A model generated the notes under the pieces. The model worked only from the letters and a program-made list of their open reading frames with translations, was not told the DNA's origin and ran no database searches. From Vigna angularis (Eukaryota; Streptophyta; Magnoliopsida; Fabales; Fabaceae): a DNA stretch of 64,000 bases. The stretch is from the NCBI RefSeq assembly GCF_016808095.1, contig NC_068980.1, positions 1,116,001 through 1,180,000 on the forward strand. The letters are read 5' to 3'. Shown piece by piece: positions 1 through 13,518 of the stretch (its first letter is position 1; each line of letters starts with the position of its first letter). Position numbers and translations under genes: made by a program.

Positions 1-3000
1 CATAACTGTCTTCTATGAAAGCTTTCACAGTCTTGTTTTCAGACGGCATAACTTCCAATATATCTCCAAACTGAGATCCAACTAATCCATATAAGGTCCA
101 AGCCACTGGGCATGCCCAATAGTACCATCTCCACCAAATTGGGATGCTCTGTTCAAAATAGAAAACAATATTATTATTATTAATATTAATATTAATCATG
201 CATGTACATCTCTTGAAACCGTACCACTTGTGTATGGCTCTATATGCATGCATTTCTCAACGTATTTGATTTATTCAAAGGCAGGGTGGCAACAAACAAC
301 TTACAGGTCTTGAAACAACAAATCCTGAGAAGAGATTCCAAATTGCATAAAATGCAGCAGCCACAATGGAAGCAACATGGTGGTTTGGTGTCACTGCAAC
401 ACCCATCATGCCGTAGAAGGTGAAGTACAAGAGTGTGAAGTACATGAAAAATAGATACCAAAAGAATTTCTCTGCAGTCCAATCAAATCCGATCATGGCA
501 TAAACTATTACACCGTATGTCACCGCTTGAAAAAAGATATAGGGTAGCTCCACCAGAATCTGTGACAAAAAGCACCCAGTTTGTTTGTTGGTTGGTTACT
601 TCATTTGACATAATCAATGTGATTCAAACAAAAGTACTAGTAACATGTGTCTGTAAAATAAATGAATGAATAAATGATGCTGATGTTGTGTTATGATACC
701 TGTGAAAATGCATAGGGTAAGGCAGAATACATTCCGGCAGCCTTTTCTCTGTAGAAGACAGTCCTTTCAACTGCCACCACTGGCTGTACGGAAGAAGAAT
801 TTTGTACTCCAAGGAAAAGAACGGCAGTATACATTGAACCCAGAGCATTCATCAGATCTCCTCTTGTTGAGCTGTGAAAGCACAACAGGAATCAGAACTC
901 TAGTGGAATTCGGAAGTTGTCAAAGCATATATGTATATCATGCACTTTACTTTTGGAGAGTAATAATAAGATTTTATTTGACTTACTGTTTTCCTCCGAG
1001 GTCCCAGAACATAGTTCCAAACATTATGGCTATGAAAGTTGTGAAGAAAAACCTCACAGAAGTGTATGGTGGATTACGCCAATATGACCAACGTTGTTTC
1101 CATAAGCAAGCTTGGCATTGAACCAAGAAGGATTGAGAGTATTGAGTAGGGAAATGAAGATCCTTTGAACCGGGAGCAGGCTGACCCAATTCTTGTATAA
1201 GCTGCTTGTTTCTCCTGAAAAGCCATGAAAAACTCACTTAAGCATTATGAAAATCAAGAAAACAAACTAGAGTTAGTAAATTCCAATCCACTTGCGTTGC
1301 CTTACCTATATAGATCAGAGTTCTTGTACAGATCAGTGAAATCAACACCCAAACTAAGCTCTTGAGCTGTGGTTGTAACTTCCAACATCCAAGTAGCAGG
1401 GTTATATCCATCTTTGATTTTGCTCACTCCATCAATGCTCTGGACAGTGGAAATTATTAGGAAAATTTAGTATTTACTGTGAAGAATGATGGTCGTTCTC
1501 ACTTGATTATTAGAGTATGATCTTACCTCAAAATACTTGATCAGATGACTAGAATGACGTCCCAGTGGCCCGACATATATTTCCTGACCTCCACGCTTCA
1601 TTAGGAACAGCTGGAATCACACAAAAAGACATCATGTTAGATTCAAGCCTACGTGGGGAGAGAAACCAAGTAAGACACGTCTTCGTTTGTCATTGTTGTC
1701 ACTGACCTCATCAAATGCTTCAAATATGTCAATGCTGGGCTGATGGATGGTGCACACAACAGTTCTTCCAGTGTCCACAGTGTTTCTGACTGTTCTCATG
1801 ACAATAGCAGCGGCTCTTGCATCTAGCCCAGAAGTAGGCTCATCCATGAAAATTATGGACGGGTTAGCCACCAATTCAACCGCAATAGTCAGCCTCTTCC
1901 GCTGTTCAGTAGAGAGGCCACTCACACCTGGCAATCCAACCAGCGAGTTCCTTAATGGGTTCAGCTCCACCAATTCCATGACTTCCTCAATGAACATCTG
2001 CAACCATTTGTCAAATCCAAAAAGTTCCAACAATCAGCCTCTAAGAAGATAAAGCCAGCTATCTTAATGACAAACTTAAGCTTAAAACGCTTTAAAAATT
2101 TTCACAAGTCCTTACTAACTAACCTTTCTGGTTTTGGAATCAACACTTGAAGGTAAACGTAGCCATGCTGAGTAGACCAAGGATTCGTAAACAGTAACAT
2201 GAGGTGAATGGATATCATTTTGCTCACAGTATCCAGAGATACGAGCAAATGTTTCTTGCTTCTTAGGGTACCCAGAAATTTTGATGCTTCCATCAATATA
2301 TCCACCGGTTTTCCTACCAGCCAGAACATCCATCAACGTAGTCTTACCAGCACCACTTACACCCATTAAAGCTGTGAGAACACCAGGCCTGAATGCACCA
2401 CTAACACCCTTCAGAAGCACCAGTCTGTCCTCTTGTACCCCTTGCTCCTTCATTTCCTGCAAGTCGAAATCAAGGGAGTCAGAAATCAATTCTTTTTTCA
2501 CTGGCTGAAGAAGTGTTAAAATGGGGACACTGTTAGAAACCCGAATGCTAAATTTAGACACCGAATGTGATTTACCTGGGGCATGTCAACAGAGTAGACG
2601 ATTTCATCAAAGGTGATAGAATGTGGTTCAAAAGGAAGAACCATTCCTTTTTTCTTTCCATGGCTGGACTCCACAACAGAACCATCTCTTCCTGAACTTT
2701 CTGCAAGACATTTGTAAAAAAATGTTCAGTGTCTTCGAATATAATACGAATTGATGGTGATAAAGGAGTATGGTTGTCGTTTGTTATTCAATACGAGTGA
2801 TACATAAGCAGCATTACTCACCTATGCGTGGTAATTCAACTTCTGTGGCACTTGCTTCAGTAGTTGGGTCTTCAGCTATAACTGCCTGTGGCTTATCAAA
2901 TGCTGCATTGACATTCAGAAGCATACATATTAGCAAAACCTTGAATTGAATTTATGAGAGAATTTTAAAGTACAGATGACATGAAAAGTACTCACGGTCA

Positions 3001-6000
3001 AGGTATTCGAGAGCCAAACCAAACAACACGTTGAAAAGAAGCACGAACCCAACCAGTGCCCCAAAACCTAGCCAATACCAATATGAATCTTTGAAGAACG
3101 CGCGAGAGTCCAGATATTCAAGTCCTAAATTGTGGGTAGCCTGTAATTAGATAGGATAAGAAATTAGAATCACACTTTTCTTAACCAAAGAAGCACACAA
3201 ATTATTAGGTTGTGAGGTCAAGAAATTACGTTGTGCCAGCTGTTTCCAAGAAATTCATTGCCCATCAGAGCGTTCTGCCCATACATTAACGGTGAAATCC
3301 AGAAACCCCAAATCCACCATTTTTTAATATCCCCTGTTTCATTGAAAATGGAACGAAGAAGCGTTAGCTTATGTTTTCTCATTTTTAGAAATGCAATCAC
3401 ATTTTAATAGCATGCTTGCGTGAATTGAACTTACTCTTTGACAGAATGAAACCGCCCAATGTAAGAAGCGTGAGAACTGCAAAGGATCCAAAGGTATTGG
3501 CGACAATCATGTTTCTACCCAGTGCTGCAATGGCTCGGAATAATGAAGAAGCCATCTGACTGATAAATAATAGGATGAGGTACTGTTTGAAGAGCCTCCC
3601 GACATTTGGATCAAATCCAATCACATAGTAGGTCAGGAATACCCAAAGGGCAACCTCCACTATCGTAACGGGAATCTTGAGAATCCACGAAGGAATAGCA
3701 TATGCCCAAGAGGGAAAAAATAGAAGATCTCTTTGCTTGTAGAAAACTGGAAGCTTAGCAATGGTCATGGAAATCTCAGCCATTCCATTAAACATAACCG
3801 TTACTATTGTAAAAAAGATAGCACCAGCATAAACGCCCGCATCATCAAGATTATCATGGTGCATCTCCGTTCGGAAGAACAGTGTCAACGCAATCAACGC
3901 CATGATGAAAAGCTGAAAAGCATCAAGAGAAAAACGGTAATTAAAAATGATCATGAACAACGGTGTGCAGTTTTTCTTGATATGAAACAAGGTAGAATTC
4001 AAGCACCAACCTGACATAGCTTGAAGATGTAAACAAATGAATTCCTTTTCATAAGCAAATACTCTCTTGAGAAGTTAGCCTTTAACAGCTCCTTCTTGTT
4101 GATACCATACTGCTTAGTGGTTAATGCAGCCGGGTGGCTCTTAGTCTTGTCAAATGGAACTGCTAGCTCCTGTCCAAGTTTCCTACCAATATGGAATGAT
4201 TGAAATGCCTCAGCAAATTGAGTAACGGTCACAAATCTGTATGGTTGATCTCTGCGCACCCAGTACTGTGCTTGATCTTTCTTGGAAGTCACTTCTTGGA
4301 GGAAGTCAGCAGCACCTTTCCTCTCGGGACATCTGAAACCCATGGATTCAAAGAAGTCCAGAATATATTCACGAGGGCCATGGTAGACAACTTGGCCGTC
4401 GGAGATTAAGATAATGTCATCGAAAAGGTCATAAGTCTCGGGTGCTGGCTGGAGCAAAGATATGACAGCAGTTCCATTTAGAATGTGAACATATTGTCTG
4501 AGAGAGCTCACAATCTGAAATGTGGTGGAACTGTCCAACCCTGTGGAGATTTCATCCATGAATAAAGCATTTGCGGGTCCAACCAACATCTCTCCTGTAG
4601 TAACACGCTTCCTTTGTCCTCCAGAGATCCCACGCAACATCTCATCCCCCACCATGGTATCAGCACATATATCTAACCCCAGAATCTGAAAAGATAAACA
4701 GTGAACGAGTTCAGTATCTTGGCCTTCCTAGCAAGCTCTAGCACATGTCATCACATAATTGAATTGAATCATGTTTGTTTAAGCATTACCTTCATTGTAT
4801 AATCTGTCACTATGCTTGACTCCTGGCCTGCAGTTGCAGTTGCCTGTTATATCCAAAGATTATAATCAGATACAATCCAAAGATGAAATATATATATATA
4901 TATATATATATATTTTGTTTTGGTTTTTCTATTTTACTGAAAAAAAGATTAACAAGAGCTTCTGTTGGTGACCTTCATGTAGACATCAAGATCTGGGTCA
5001 GGCTTGATATTTGCTGCTTTCTCCCTTCTAGACAGCTCAGATAGCATGTCTGCGTATTCAAAAAAAGTAATGATGATCAGTCATTCTCAGTTAAATTAGA
5101 TTTTGAAAAGGTTAGTTAGACAGGGGTGGTAAGGAGAAACTAACCATAACGTGATCCAACACCTTGGCACCTTGCTGAGAAAGCCAAGGTTTCCCTCACA
5201 GTCATTTCTCCAATGTGAACATCGTGCTGGCTGATGTAAGCAGCGGTTCTCTGGGGTACAAACTCGTTCATTTCGTGCCCATTGTAAGTCACTTTTCCAG
5301 ATACCTGAACAACACATTGGTATCCATATTAGTTTTCCTTTCTTTCTTTCTTTCTCTGCCTATATATACAGTAAAGAAATGTGATTAACCTGAAGACTTT
5401 TATCAAGTTTTCCTGACAAGGCCAAGAGGAGTGTGGTCTTTCCTGAACTGGGAGGACCCAAAAGCAGTGTCATCCTGCGAGGTTTAATAATCCCGCTGAC
5501 ATCTTTGAGAATAGTGACGTGTTTCTTTCTGCTGGGGATGATATGGAGCGCGTTAAGAAATCCCTGCAAGATCAAATAGAGAAAAACCGTGTTGACAGAC
5601 TAATTGCAGAAGAAAACAGAACAAAGAAACTCAAAATTACAGGAAGTGGAAGGAGCCATTCAGTACCTCTATGACATTAGTAGCAGAGTTGATAAAAGAG
5701 GGTAAAGCTCTACCACCCACAAAAGCCTCTGCCTCGATCTTCAGGTGCTCGTATCGAACTTCAATGGTGGGAATATCGAGTCCAACTCTGTAGAAAGCAG
5801 CACGTGAAAACAGGAAAAAAATATATATCAAGTTGATACAGAAATATTAGGAAGAGGTAATTCACCTGTCAATACGCTCCCTGAGCTTCAGCAAGAACCT
5901 CTCGTTGTCCTCTTCAGCCACTTTGACCAACCTCTCAAGAAGCTTCTGTCTATCTTGGTAGCCAAGATCAGCCACGTCGATTTCGTTGGCAGCTCCATGG

Positions 6001-6191
6001 GATGCTGTCAGCAGACCTTTCCTGAGACGGTTGTAGGTGGGGAGCTTCTCGAGAGCAGCCCATTTGAGAGCTTCTTCGTCATCTTCTTCCCGTGTAGACC
6101 TTGAGAATACCTCCACACTGTTGTTCCTCCAAACCGTTGAACTTCTCGCTCGCATACTGTTACTTGCTCTGTATATATCGCTGCCCTCCAT
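1..6191 (-). CDS. PDR-type full-size ABCG transporter, gene A (3' end cut by window edge)
   Basis: Plasma-membrane ATP-driven transporter of the plant PDR (ABCG full-size) family, closest in character to ABCG40/PDR12 and tobacco PDR1. Exons (minus): 6191-5866, 5787-5667, 5563-5390, 5304-5145, 5049-4973, 4843-4790, 4685-4011, 3912-3435, 3333-3230, 3140-2996, 2902-2822, 2700-2576, 2456-2124, 1997-1707, 1610-1527, 1439-1306, 1214-987, 871-700, 559-305, 148-1. All phases join, giving about 1388 residues; comparison with gene B suggests roughly 38 are missing. Order is NBD1-TMD1-NBD2-TMD2. NBD1 has Walker [10 protein letters not shown], signature ISGGQRKR and Walker B LFMDEIS. NBD2 has GVSGAGKTT, a degenerate signature LSTEQRKR and [12 protein letters not shown]. 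The start begins [10 protein letters not shown], aligned with gene B. No stop or frameshift is seen. Exon 8 (478 nt) is unbroken here but split by an intron in gene B. Substrate (ABA or defence terpenoids in relatives) is inference. Confidence 0.95.
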
Positions 6192-6401
6192 TCTCTCAGA
6201 TTCTCGCGGTTACCCGCCACACCGCACCACCCTGTTTCTCGTCTTCTTCTTCTTGTTCGAGCTGGTGACGGTACCAGACACCACTGTCTGCGTTGCTTTG
6301 TGGTGAAGGTAAAAGAATGAAAGAATATGCAACAAAAAGGAAAGGGAATGCGATTCTTTATCTGAAATGAGTAGTAAGGGAATTGGAAAACCATGTCTCT
6401 C

Positions 6402-6457
6402 TATTTATACTTTTTGACGTCAAAATCAGGCGGCCATCGATGTTCAAAGAGTCAAAC
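6402..6457 (-). promoter_or_regulatory. Core promoter of PDR gene A: W-box, GCC-box core, TGACGTCA palindrome, TATA
   Basis: On the minus strand, a TATAAATA box (6409-6402) lies about 190 bp upstream of the ATG. Nineteen bases further upstream is a GCCGCC core (6434-6429), the ERF-binding GCC-box centre. Further up is GTTTGACTCTT (6457-6447), which contains a W-box TTGAC core. Between GCC-box and TATA sits the perfect palindrome TTTTGACGTCAAAA (6412-6425), a bZIP/TGA-type site. The W-box, GCC core and TATA recur in gene B with the same GCC-TATA spacing. No expression data were used. Confidence 0.6.
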
Positions 6458-7060
6458 CTTGGAATTAAATATTAAATACTGCTAATCATTCACACCAACT
6501 TTTTCTTTCTTTCTTCTTTTCTTTTCTTTAATAACAGAGAAAAACATGCCAAACAGTAAATTTTCTGTGACTTTAATAACTGTCACTTTTACAATATCTT
6601 AAACAACTGCTAAATGCTCTGAATGTATCACTGTCATCAAAAAACATTACTGCACTAAACACTATTCAACCGTTAATCGCAGGATTAATTAGTATCCAGC
6701 TGTAAATATATAAAAAGAAACAGATTTTGTTTATCATTTAAATATATAAATACATGGGATCGTCATTTATTGTTTTAATACAACTAATAAATGCCTGTTC
6801 TATTGTTTAAAACGCCCTGTTATTAAATACATATTAAATGTCCTGCTATTTTAATATAGACTAATGACTATAATTTTCATAATTTATTAAATGTTCTATT
6901 GTTTATGTCTATTACTTTTGCTGAATAATAAATATTGTTAGTTATTATGATCTTCATCTCTCATTTAAATTCTCTCTGATATAATACGGCTGCTAATTAG
7001 AACATTTTCGCGCGAGAATAACTGTTTGTAATAATAGCGGCAGCTAAGAATATTAATCCC

Positions 7061-7136
7061 AATTCAGCAAAATAATTGCTAAAAAGAATATAAAGAACAA
7101 TTCAGCAAAATAATTGCTAAAAAGAATATAAAGAAA
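7061..7136. repeat. 38-bp tandem duplication (two units)
   Basis: The unit starting AATTCAGCAAAATAATTGCT occurs at 7061-7098 and again at 7099-7136, differing only at the last base. Each unit contains the near inverted words AGCAAAATAATTGCT. It lies about 650 bp upstream of the gene A TATA box. Confidence 0.9.
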
Positions 7137-7312
7137 TGGACATTAAATGAGTTTGGATATGTTTAAAAAAAGTGTAGTCAAAGGTTTGGAGCTTGACCGC
7201 TAGCTAGCTTGGGCTGTAAAATAAGTATCCAACACAAAAACATTTTATAATTTTTATATTAAATATGATATTTGATAATACGTTTCTTACTATATACTTT
7301 TATTTTTCAAAA

Positions 7313-7400
7313 AAACTATAAAAATTCACTTTTTTTATGACTATTTTATTATTGTTAGATATATTAAATAAATATAATTGTGTGTCATTTTATCATTATT
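7313..7400 (+). repeat. MITE-like AT-rich repeat, copy 1
   Basis: Core reads TATAAAAATTCACT, then a TTTATGACTATTTTATT-like block, then AAATAAATATAATTGTGTGT. The same order of blocks recurs at 23409-23572 and, reversed, at 25262-25336 and 32843-32940. Terminal inverted repeats and target duplication were not resolved, so the exact ends are approximate. Confidence 0.5.
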
Positions 7401-9390
7401 CAATCAAACAGTGTATGTTAGAAAAGAAGTCGCAAAAAGAATCTTTTGAGATCTTTTGATAAAAATAGAAAACAATAGTAACAGAATTTCCACTTTTAAC
7501 TTTAATTTGGTGAAAATAAATGTCTGAAAGAATGGATTTCACGTTTATTGCTTCTGAACCTTCTCCGAAACATTGGCAACTAAAACAATCAAAGCCTTCA
7601 CACTTGAATTCTAGATTGATAATATATATATATATATATTTAGAAGACATGGCCAGCAAAATTGATCAGCTCTTGTGGGCGTGGAAAGGAGGTTTGGACC
7701 AATAATTGAACTTCTAGATAGATAGCAGTCGGTTACAGACAGACATGTTACATGAACAGATCTAAGTAAATCATTTTTCTCATGTAATCTAACATGAAAA
7801 GTGAAAAATATACTATATAACGGCGAGACATAAAATTTATTGCTGGATATGTTTGTTACAGTTTATGTTATGTTCAATTAAACCGTGTTTGGTGAACAGA
7901 AATGAGAATGCAGCTGCATTGCTTGTATCATTGTCAACTATTCTTATTAAGAGTGAAACTCTGGAAACTATCCTTCTTAGTCCAAAGCAATGTCAATAGC
8001 TTGCTTTCATATTAAGAGTGATTATGGATTGAATTTTTTTAAATTAATACAATTTAAATTCAATAAAATATATTGAATTTATAATCTTGTAGAACAAAAA
8101 AAGAAAAATAGAAAAATAAAAAATAACTAAGTCAATTACAAATACGTAACTATTACAATCAAACTCAATATACAAGGAAAAACTAATATGCTAATAATAA
8201 GATAAATTAGATTTAAAAAATTTCAATTCAATTTAAATTAGATTAAATCTACTTTATCAATTATATTAAATATGATGAAATCAACCTAATAGATAAAAAA
8301 TTAGGTTTATTAAACATAAGTTGGATCGACTTGTTAGATATAGGTCCAATTCAATTTGGTTTGCTCTAGTTTCATGTCAATTCGGATTAATCTTTGACTT
8401 AAACTGACTCAACTCGAACTTCGGTTCAATTAGATTTTGTCATCGATCTGGCTTACTCAACTTGATAGTCAAGCCAAGTTGATTTTCTTCAATCTTTGAT
8501 TTAGGCCGACTCATCTTGATTCTTCATTTCATGTTGACTCCCTTCAACCTAAGACAACTTCGTTCGATATTTAGTTTGAATTAGTTAACTCAACCTTCGA
8601 TTAGACCCACTCTACTCAACCTTAAGATCAAAAAAACACAATTTAATCTAAACTAATTTAACTTGATCTTTAATTCGTGCAAACTTGATCTTTCTTACAC
8701 AACTTTACTTTTGTGTCGAATTAACTTGATCTAGTCCTCAACTAAATGACTCAATTTACATGGATCTTAATTTTGGATTTTGAAAATCAACTAAATGGAT
8801 TGAATTTAAAATTCCAAAAATGTAAATTGAAATTTAAGATAAGTTCATTTAAATGAATTCAAAATATATAAATTTAGATTATTATAGATTTTGCAACTTG
8901 AATTACTCAACCTTATTTGAGATCAAAGAACTGAATGGAGTTTCTTGATGGAAGTATTCAAAAGCCAAAATTAGTTCCTTTCGTAACATAGTTGGTCACA
9001 CAATTGACAGTTATTACAACATGCTTTTACAACAAAACTATAGTTTCTTGATTAAGAGAAGACCAATGTCAATTGTGCAGTAGATTAGGAAGAAATTGAT
9101 GATGGTCAAAGTTTAGCATCACAAGGAAGGAGATGATGATCAAAACCAAGACCATGTAACACATCTGGGTTTAGACTTGAGCTGCACACACTGACTCTTC
9201 CCTTGCTAAAAAGTATGCAAAGGTCATAAGCTGTCAATCAGCTAACACCCAGCTCCTCTTGTCGACAGAAAAATGATGCATCAAGTTGTGCTATTTCCAA
9301 TTGCTCTAGAAATAAAACTGGAATTCCGGATTCAGATGCAACAAATTGTTTCTGCTATACTCAGTTTCAGCTTCCATGAAATCAAACCAA

Positions 9391-9710
9391 TTATTTGACC
9401 TTGTCCGCATGGATGCCCTTCTATTTTTGACTTCAGATATTTTCTTACAGTTCTAGATGTTGGTTTTCATCAACAACAAAAAAGCTTGTAAACGTCCGAT
9501 AAAAGCATATGTGGACTCTTTGCATGAAACACAAATCAGAAGTTGCTAACTTGATAGAGTCTTTCTGCTGATTAGTAGAGATTCAGTTCAATGCTAAGAT
9601 CAAGTGCATTAAATCAGACAATGACTCTGAATTCGAGATGAAAGATTTTCTTATTTGCTTCAAAGGCAATCTGCACCAACTAACATACTTAGAAACATCC
9701 CCAGAAAATT
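9391..9710 (+). pseudogene. Decayed Ty1/copia integrase core
   Basis: Plus-strand conceptual fragments match the copia integrase catalytic core: LFDLVRMDAL near 9391-9420, then EVANLIESFC (about 9541-9570), LVEIQFNAKIKCIKSDNDSE with FEMKDFL (about 9574-9650), and LHQLTYLETSPEN (about 9671-9710). The SDN-SEF and HQ-ETP-type words are family hallmarks. In-frame stops (for example after IESFC) and at least one frame change show it is dead. No LTRs were found around it, so it is an old internal fragment. The upstream part (about 9100-9390) may be gag-pre-integrase sequence but is too decayed to call. Confidence 0.75.
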
Positions 9711-12700
9711 CTTAAGTAGGGTGTCCAAAATGAACTGGCGGATCAGAAACTGGATTCTCACCTCAATGCCACCAGGAAAAAGCCCCATAAGCTGTAAGAA
9801 GCATAAAACATAAGCCAAAATTTAAATATGCAAAGCAGATGTAATAAGCATTACAGATTACAGAATATAATCTGTAATCTGCAAAATTGTCTTTATACAG
9901 CTCAATTTCATCCTACTGCAGAATTAGCCAACAATTACAGAATATAAATTCTGTTTACAAACTATTTATCACAGACTTACTTTAAGAGCAGGACTATTAA
10001 CAACCAAACCATGTAATACTCCCATGGACAATTTCTTTAGACTTCGAAACCCCCATCGACAGTTTTACGCATTGCTGCAAATCTTGCATTTACGAATGGA
10101 CGAAAATTACCTGATTGGAGTGCTACACTACGAGAGAAAAGGCTCAAAATGAAACCTTTCTTTTGCTGCCAACCTAATCGCAACATCAATTAAGCCTCTT
10201 GCCGTAGGACCATTCAAGGGACTTCAGGGACACACCATTTAAGAGGCGTGTCGAAGCTTCAAAGCATACCATTCTCTGAGAATTTTGACATGTTATGAAA
10301 TACGTTTTCTAGAATGAACTTTACAAAATACGTAAAATGTATTATAAAATAAGATTTCTAGAAGGGACTTCTCTTTTTTATTTTCTCTTCTCAAAACGAT
10401 AAAAATAAATAAATAAATAAAGATGTAGTTGCAGACTCGCGCAATGGCGGCGGAGGTGACAAAGGTGACGTGGAGCAACAAAGAGATGCATTTTAGTCTT
10501 TTTATATTTTTATGGAGTGTAAACAATAATCATGAGGCTGCAAGTAGAAAAGGCCTACGATTAATTGTATACAACTAGTTATTGTACCTCGGCCACTACT
10601 CTCCCACCCTCACTTTTTGCTTATTTCACTTCCATAGTATTTTTTTTTTCAATATTTTTTAAATATAATCATTTTAATAAGTAATTTATACTATTATGTT
10701 TTCACTCTTATTATTTACTCATTTTATTCAATTTGGTCTTTTAATAGAATATTTAATTGAATCTTTTAATTTTAAAAAATGAAACAATGTGATAAACTAT
10801 CTAATTTGTGGTAAAATATTTAACAAAAAAATATTGATAATTTCAATACGAGAATAAATTAATTTATAATCAACATATTTATAAAATTAATATTTTTAAA
10901 ATTACTTTTAGAGTATCTTGATAACTCCCTTTTTACATAGAACACTGAGTATAATATGTAATTGTCTGTAAAAACTTGTTTGGAAAATCAGTGCCTTTGT
11001 GTGTATTATCCATTATTTTGTGATCAGAATTGGCGTAGGTTTTAGATATTTTTTAGACTACGACAAGAATGATTAATCTATTCAGCTAAATCTTATCTAT
11101 GTCTATTTTTTATTTTATTTTTTATGAACCAAGATATTTCTAATCAATAATTAAAGATTAATAATGTTTTAAAACACTCGTAGTAATAATATTTGTTGTA
11201 TAGGTTCATCTTTACACTGGAAAAGTATTATTCATTTTGAAATAAGTTTTTACGGATTTATTTTTGGTATTAAACTAAAAAATCTCGTACCGACGAAGTT
11301 ATCTTATGTGTATATAAATTTATGTTTATTTCTTATTTTATTTGATATAAAACTTTATTTGTATCTAATAATATTATTACGTTATGATGTGTTGTGGGTG
11401 GTTGTGAAGGGCTTTCATGAGATAATTGTAGAATAAAATATTTTTAAGGTCAAACCATGTGATCTGAATTTATTAAAGATGTTAGAAGTTGTAACAGTTA
11501 AATTTCAATTCTTACGTAATATGTTGACACTTTTCGTAATCAGCGTGAGTTTGATTCCTTTGCCGATGGTTTTTTCTCTTAAGAAAATTTGAGATTGAAC
11601 TCGTTCATATCAAAGGATGAATCAAGTTTCAAATCCAAACAACCCAAATAACATTTTGTGCAATTTTTAAATTTTACTACACAATTAAAAAATATTAGGA
11701 TGTGTTTTATATTAGACTATTAAAATCGATTAAACTAATTTTAAGTTTATTTTTAATCTTTTTTATACTGATGAAGTCTATTCTTATAAAAATATAATCA
11801 ATTTAAAATATTTAAGTGGGATTAATCTTATTTTATTAATTGATTTTCTAGAATTGAGTTAACTTCAATTTCTTTCTTTAACATTAATATTAACCCTTTT
11901 TTTCTTTTATAATTTCTTTTATATGTGAAACAAGTAAACGTTGAATTAATAGATATTATGTTTTTAAATTCTTTTCATAAATATAAAACTGTTGATGTTA
12001 ACCTTTTGAAAAGAAAAATTAGTTAAAAAATATTATGTTTAGTTTAAGTATATATTACTTAGGTTTAAAGATATTAAAATAATTCTAACGTTTGTTTCAT
12101 CTTTTATACCCGTATAATTATCTCTTTGCATTTAATATATTTTTTTCAACTATTATTTATATTAATTCATCGATGTATTAAAGAGCAAGTCAAGTCAATA
12201 AAGTTTGCTACAGAGAAGGAAAGCTTACTTCCCACTCTTCGTGTGGAACTTTTTAATTTTTTTCATCTGTTTATTTATTTATATGTTTTTTTAATGATAT
12301 TAAAAATGTATGAAAGGATTTATTTAATGTAAATTAAGTAAATGTTAATTTAAATCACTTTTAAAATAAAATACATACGAAATTAAATCATTTTAATTGA
12401 AAAATAATCTAAAATCAGTGATATATAGATTAGTAGTCATGATTAAAGCATCACAAATTTAACTTAGTTATACTTCACTTCGAATTTATACTATCTCCAA
12501 CTTAATTTCACAATTTTAATTTAGTTTTATTAAGCATATTTATCCCACACTTTTATTTAAAAAATGTCATCATACATTTTTAATGTATAACCTTCTATAT
12601 TTAGACGTAAAATACTTGATAAAATAAGTTCTTTTTACTAGTATATACACTTTATTAAAGACAAATTCTAATAATAATGATTCTCCAAACTTCAAAAAAA

Positions 12701-13136
12701 ATAACTTAGTAGTATATGAAGTCACTTTCAATTAAAAAACTTTCACTAAAGTACACTTAATTAATATACTTTCCTTACATAAGAGTTAATGGCCTCCCAA
12801 GCCAAAAATATATCCAAAGATAGGAAATTATCTTAAACCAATCCTTAAAAAAAAGTAATAACTCATAAAACATCCATACTATAAAATTTGATCTTGATGA
12901 AAGATTATTTTCAACTCAATTCGTTGAAAAACCAAAGCATATACAAGAACCTAGAAAATATTAGATATAAAATTTATAAAACATAGAAAAAACATATTCT
13001 AAAACAATTATAAGTTAAAATTATGATCAATATATGCACTATTTCACTAATGAAAATGAAAACGATGGAAATTAGTTTCAAAAAGTCGTAAAAAAAATAC
13101 ATTTAGAAACAAATAATTTTGTAAAATGAATAACAA

Positions 13137-13518
13137 CGTTAGAAGTGAATTTTAAGCCTAATTTAATACCACAAAACTGGTTTGTAGTGTGAGGTTTGAA
13201 TCCACTTATAAACTATAAATCGGTTTTATCTCTAGTCGATGAAAGACGTCCAACACCCCCTGCTGAGGTATATATCTCAAGCATAAGATTAGACATTTTT
13301 AACGGGTGATCTGAATAGCGGCCTGATAGCGGGTGGAACAATATGTCCAACAAACAACAAATATCGCTAGGATATACTCGAACCATGACTCTAATACAAT
13401 GTTAGAAGTTGATTTTAAATCTAACTTAACTCCACAAAACCGGTTTGTAGGGTAAGATTTGCACCAATTTATAAATTATGAATTGGCCTTATCTCTAGTA
13501 GATGAAGGACGTCAAACA
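13137..13518 (-). mobile_element. TRIM (terminal-repeat retrotransposon in miniature), complete, 382 bp
   Basis: Two direct repeats of about 119 bp flank an internal part of about 144 bp: 13137-13255 and 13400-13518. Read on the minus strand, the downstream LTR starts TGTTGGACGTC and the upstream LTR ends TTCTAACA. Directly after the latter comes TTGTATTAGAGTCATGG, resembling a primer-binding site for initiator tRNA-Met. Just before the other LTR is a purine run around CAGCAGGGGG (13258-13267), the expected polypurine tract. Possible imperfect 5-bp target duplication: AACAA before and AACTA after. It has no coding capacity and would need proteins from another element. The two LTRs have diverged visibly, so it is not recent. 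Confidence 0.82.

Noticed and set aside
6008..6394. 128-codon minus-strand frame overlapping the 5' UTR and exon 1 of PDR gene A
   Set aside because: Out of frame with the conserved PDR exon, and its ATG lies between the TATA box and the likely transcription start.
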